This document shows, in pieces, positions 61,883 to 64,000 of a stretch of 64,000 nucleotides of DNA. Within the stretch, counting starts at the first letter, position 1. Each line of letters starts with the position of its first letter. Below the pieces are notes generated by a model. The model ran no database searches. It was not told where the DNA came from and saw nothing but the letters and a program-made list of their open reading frames with translations. Origin of the DNA: Ancylobacter rudongensis (GTDB lineage: Bacteria > Pseudomonadota > Alphaproteobacteria > Rhizobiales > Xanthobacteraceae); NCBI RefSeq assembly GCF_900100155.1, contig NZ_FMTP01000009.1, positions 106,332 to 170,331 of the forward strand, written 5' to 3'. Position numbers and translations under genes: made by a program.

Positions 61883-63313
61883 ATGAGCCCCAACACGCAG
61901 AAATTCTACATTGACGGCGCCTTCGTCGAGCCGCTGGAGCACCGCCCGCTCGGCGTGGTCGACCCGGCGACCGAACAGGAATTCGCCACCATCTCGCTGG
62001 GCACCCGCTCCGATGTCGACCGCGCGGTGGCGGCGGCGCGCGCGGCCTTCGCCAGCTTCCAGTTCTCCACCAAGGAGGAGCGCCTGGCTCTCCTTGAGCG
62101 GCTGCTCGCGGTCTATGAGCGCCGCTACGAGGATGTCGCCCAGGCGATCAGCCGCGAAATGGGCTCGCCCATCGCCCGCGCCCGTGATTCCCAGGCCTAT
62201 GCCGGCCTCGGCCATCTGAAGGCGACCATCGAGGCGTTCAAGCGCTTCGAGTTCGACGAGACGCGCGGCACCACCCGCGTCACCCATGAGCCGGTCGGCG
62301 TCGTCGGCCTCATCACGCCGTGGAACTGGCCGCTCAACCAGATCATGTGCAAGGTCGCGCCCGCCATCGCGGCCGGCTGCACCATGGTGCTGAAGCCCTC
62401 CGAAATCGCGCCGATCTCCGGGATCGTCTTCGCCGAGATCATGGATGAGGCCGGCTTTCCCAAGGGCGTGTTCAACCTGGTCAACGGCACCGGCCCCGAG
62501 GTCGGCGCTGCGCTGTCCTCGCATCCCGACATCGACATGGTGTCCTTCACCGGCTCGACCCGCGCCGGCACCGATGTGGCGCGCAACGCCGCGGCGACGG
62601 TGAAGCGCGTGGCGCAGGAACTCGGCGGCAAGTCCGCCAACATCGTGCTGCCCGACGCCGATCTCGAAGCGGCGGTGTCGGAAGGCGTGCGCGCCTGCTT
62701 CGGCAATACCGGCCAGTCCTGCGACGCCCCGACCCGGATGCTGGTGCCGGCCGACCGGCATGACGAGGCGCTCGACATCGCCCGCCGCGCCGCCGAGGCG
62801 GTGCTTGTCGGCTCCCCCACCGACCCCGAGACGCAGATCGGCCCGCTGGTCAGTGATGTGCAGTTCGCCAAGGTTCAGGATCTCATCCAGGCCGGCATCG
62901 ATGAGGGTGCGACCCTCGTTACTGGCGGCACGGGCAAGCCGGAGGGGCTGGAGACCGGCTATTATGTGAAGCCGACCGTGTTCGGCCATGTGAAGCCGGG
63001 CATGCGGATCGAGCGCGAGGAGATCTTCGGGCCGGTGCTGTCGATCATCCCCTATGACAGCGTGGAACAGGCCGTCGCCATCGCCAATGACACGCCCTAT
63101 GGCCTGGCGGCCTATGTGCAGGGCGCGGACATCGACGCGGCCCGCCGCGTGGCGCGCCAGCTTCGGGCCGGCTCGGTCTACCTCAACTACCCCGACTGGG
63201 ACCTGTTCGCCCCCTTCGGCGGCTACAAGCAGTCCGGCAATGGGCGCGAATATGCCGATTTCGCCCTGCGCGACTTCCTGGAGATCAAGGGCATCGTCGG
63301 CTACGGCACCTGA
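61883..63313 (+). CDS. NAD-dependent aldehyde dehydrogenase (PuuC/BetB-like superfamily)
   Basis: A 476-residue aldehyde dehydrogenase: TPWNWPLNQIMCKVAPAIAA, FTGSTRAGTDVA, AQELGGKSAN (Glu base) and FGNTGQSCDAPTR (catalytic Cys), with EEIFGPVLSIIPYD near the end. It would oxidise the aldehyde released by the FAD oxidoreductase. It belongs to a broad group; specificity cannot be set from sequence, though an omega-amino-aldehyde is likely given the transporter. It converges on the UDP-glucose dehydrogenase fragment across a strong hairpin. Confidence 0.87.
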   Translation: MSPNTQKFYIDGAFVEPLEHRPLGVVDPATEQEFATISLGTRSDVDRAVAAARAAFASFQFSTKEERLALLERLLAVYERRYEDVAQAISREMGSPIARARDSQAYAGLGHLKATIEAFKRFEFDETRGTTRVTHEPVGVVGLITPWNWPLNQIMCKVAPAIAAGCTMVLKPSEIAPISGIVFAEIMDEAGFPKGVFNLVNGTGPEVGAALSSHPDIDMVSFTGSTRAGTDVARNAAATVKRVAQELGGKSANIVLPDADLEAAVSEGVRACFGNTGQSCDAPTRMLVPADRHDEALDIARRAAEAVLVGSPTDPETQIGPLVSDVQFAKVQDLIQAGIDEGATLVTGGTGKPEGLETGYYVKPTVFGHVKPGMRIEREEIFGPVLSIIPYDSVEQAVAIANDTPYGLAAYVQGADIDAARRVARQLRAGSVYLNYPDWDLFAPFGGYKQSGNGREYADFALRDFLEIKGIVGYGT

Positions 63314-63333
63314 CGGCGTGTCGAGCCCCGTCG

Positions 63334-63356
63334 CAGCCGGCACGGTGTGCCGGCTG
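63334..63356. terminator. Bidirectional terminator-like hairpin at the end of the aldehyde dehydrogenase gene
   Basis: CAGCCGGCAC (63334-63343) and GTGCCGGCTG (63347-63356), a perfect 10-bp stem with loop GGT, between convergent stop codons at 63313 and 63382. No long T-tract on either side. Confidence 0.6.
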
Positions 63357-63381
63357 TCCTCCGCCGGCCTTCGCCGTTGGC

Positions 63382-64000
63382 TCAGCCCTTCGAGGTGTCC
63401 TTCCGCCCGATGCCGACATAGGTGAAGCCCCGGCGGATGAGGTCTTCGGGGGGGTAGATGTTGCGCAGATCGACGACGATGGGGCTGCGCAGCTGCGCCT
63501 TCAGCCGGTCGAGGTCGAGGGCGCGGAAGGCGTCCCATTCGGTGACGATGACCAGGGCGTCGGCGCCCTCGGCGCATTCATAGGCGCCGGTGGCGTAGTG
63601 GATGCCCTCGGGCAGCACCTTGCGCGCCTCCGCCATGCCGACCGGGTCATAGGCGCGGATCTTCACCCCGCGGTCGACCAGCAGCTGCACGATGTTGATC
63701 GCCGGGCTGTCGCGCATGTCGTCGGTGTTGGGCTTGAAGGTGAGGCCGAGCACGGCGACGGTGGCCCCGCGCGCGGGCACGGCCAGCGCCTCCAGCACCC
63801 GGCGGCCCATCGCCGCCTTGCGGGTCTCGTTGACCGTGGTCACGGTCTCGACCAGGCGCAGCGGCGTGCCGGCCTCCTGGGCGGTGCGGGTCAGGGCCAG
63901 CGTGTCCTTGGGAAAGCAGGAGCCGCCATAGCCGGGGCCGGCATGCAGGAATTTCGGCCCGATGCGGCGGTCGAGGCCGATGCCGCGCGCCACTTCCTGC
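63382..64000 (-). CDS. UDP-glucose 6-dehydrogenase, C-terminal fragment (runs off the window)
   Basis: The frame is open to the right edge (the first visible codons read QEVARGIG), so the N-terminal NAD domain lies outside the window. The visible 206 residues include FLHAGPGYGGSCFPKDTLAL with the catalytic Cys, a VAVLGLTFKPNTDDMRDSPA motif and the C-terminal UDP-binding domain (VIVTEWDAFR, VVDLRNIY). The enzyme oxidises UDP-glucose to UDP-glucuronate, precursor of acidic polysaccharides. The 4-epimerase gene at 10450 would use its product, but the two lie 52 kb apart. Confidence 0.92.
   Translation of the reverse strand, partial: QEVARGIGLDRRIGPKFLHAGPGYGGSCFPKDTLALTRTAQEAGTPLRLVETVTTVNETRKAAMGRRVLEALAVPARGATVAVLGLTFKPNTDDMRDSPAINIVQLLVDRGVKIRAYDPVGMAEARKVLPEGIHYATGAYECAEGADALVIVTEWDAFRALDLDRLKAQLRSPIVVDLRNIYPPEDLIRRGFTYVGIGRKDTSKG

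Noticed and set aside
1..64000. tRNA, rRNA, CRISPR arrays, insertion sequences, integrases and attachment-site duplications
   Set aside because: Looked for by eye on both strands and none could be supported; short tRNA-like or imperfect repeats cannot be excluded without a covariance or alignment search.

Overview
The window is high-GC DNA with dense, often overlapping genes and small intergenic gaps. Gene families (Ehu/Doe/Eut ectoine genes, MocR-type EnuR, Lrp/AsnC and AcoR-type regulators) and the style of the operons point to an alphaproteobacterium, most likely a Hyphomicrobiales member of the Xanthobacteraceae kind; this taxonomic call is an inference. I found no rRNA, tRNA, CRISPR array, insertion sequence or phage gene.

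Layout. (1) 1-11.5 kb: a surface-polysaccharide locus: four glycosyltransferases, a Wzy/WaaL-type membrane protein, a CapE - RmlD-like - CapF - CapG set that makes UDP-N-acetyl-L-fucosamine-type precursors, and a UDP-glucuronate 4-epimerase. The far right edge (63.4-64 kb) holds the C-terminal part of a UDP-glucose 6-dehydrogenase that would supply UDP-glucuronate. (2) 11.6-15.4 kb: a homodimeric pyruvate-dehydrogenase-E1-like (MdeB-like) enzyme divergent from an Lrp/AsnC regulator, then a DUF72 gene. (3) 15.4-28 kb: a complete-looking ectoine uptake and catabolism operon on the minus strand (enuR, eutB, eutC, doeA, doeB, ehuB, ehuC, ehuD, ehuA, doeC, doeD) with a divergent asnC/doeX; eutA is absent. 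(4) 28-36.4 kb: a seven-gene minus-strand operon (deoC, sugar ABC transporter, epimerase-like protein, ribokinase-family kinase) divergent from a DeoR-type repressor, read here as 2-deoxyribose or deoxyriboside uptake and breakdown.

(5) 36.5-53.4 kb: the most unusual region, a run of minus-strand genes around a soluble di-iron monooxygenase of the propane/phenol/acetone (MimABCD/PrmABCD) type. Order of transcription: alcohol dehydrogenase, [sigma-54 promoter plus repeat array], hydroxylase alpha, reductase, hydroxylase beta, coupling protein, amidohydrolase, DUF59 protein with a Cys-rich tail, dedicated GroEL, then an uncharacterised module (166-aa protein, AcoR-type sigma-54 activator, 154-aa protein, 100-aa coiled coil, WD40-like protein, 60-aa protein). 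A second AcoR-type activator is divergent from the alcohol dehydrogenase. Two good -24/-12 promoters and a three-copy TGAAACAC/GTGTTTCA array explain how the oxygenase operon would be switched on.

(6) 53.5-63.3 kb: an XRE-cupin regulator with a palindromic operator, a Pot-type polyamine ABC transporter, a PuuB-like FAD amine oxidoreductase, a cupin protein, an amidase and an aldehyde dehydrogenase: an uptake and oxidation pathway for an amine, without a glutamylputrescine synthetase. Strong inter-cistronic hairpins lie directly behind all three solute-binding-protein genes.
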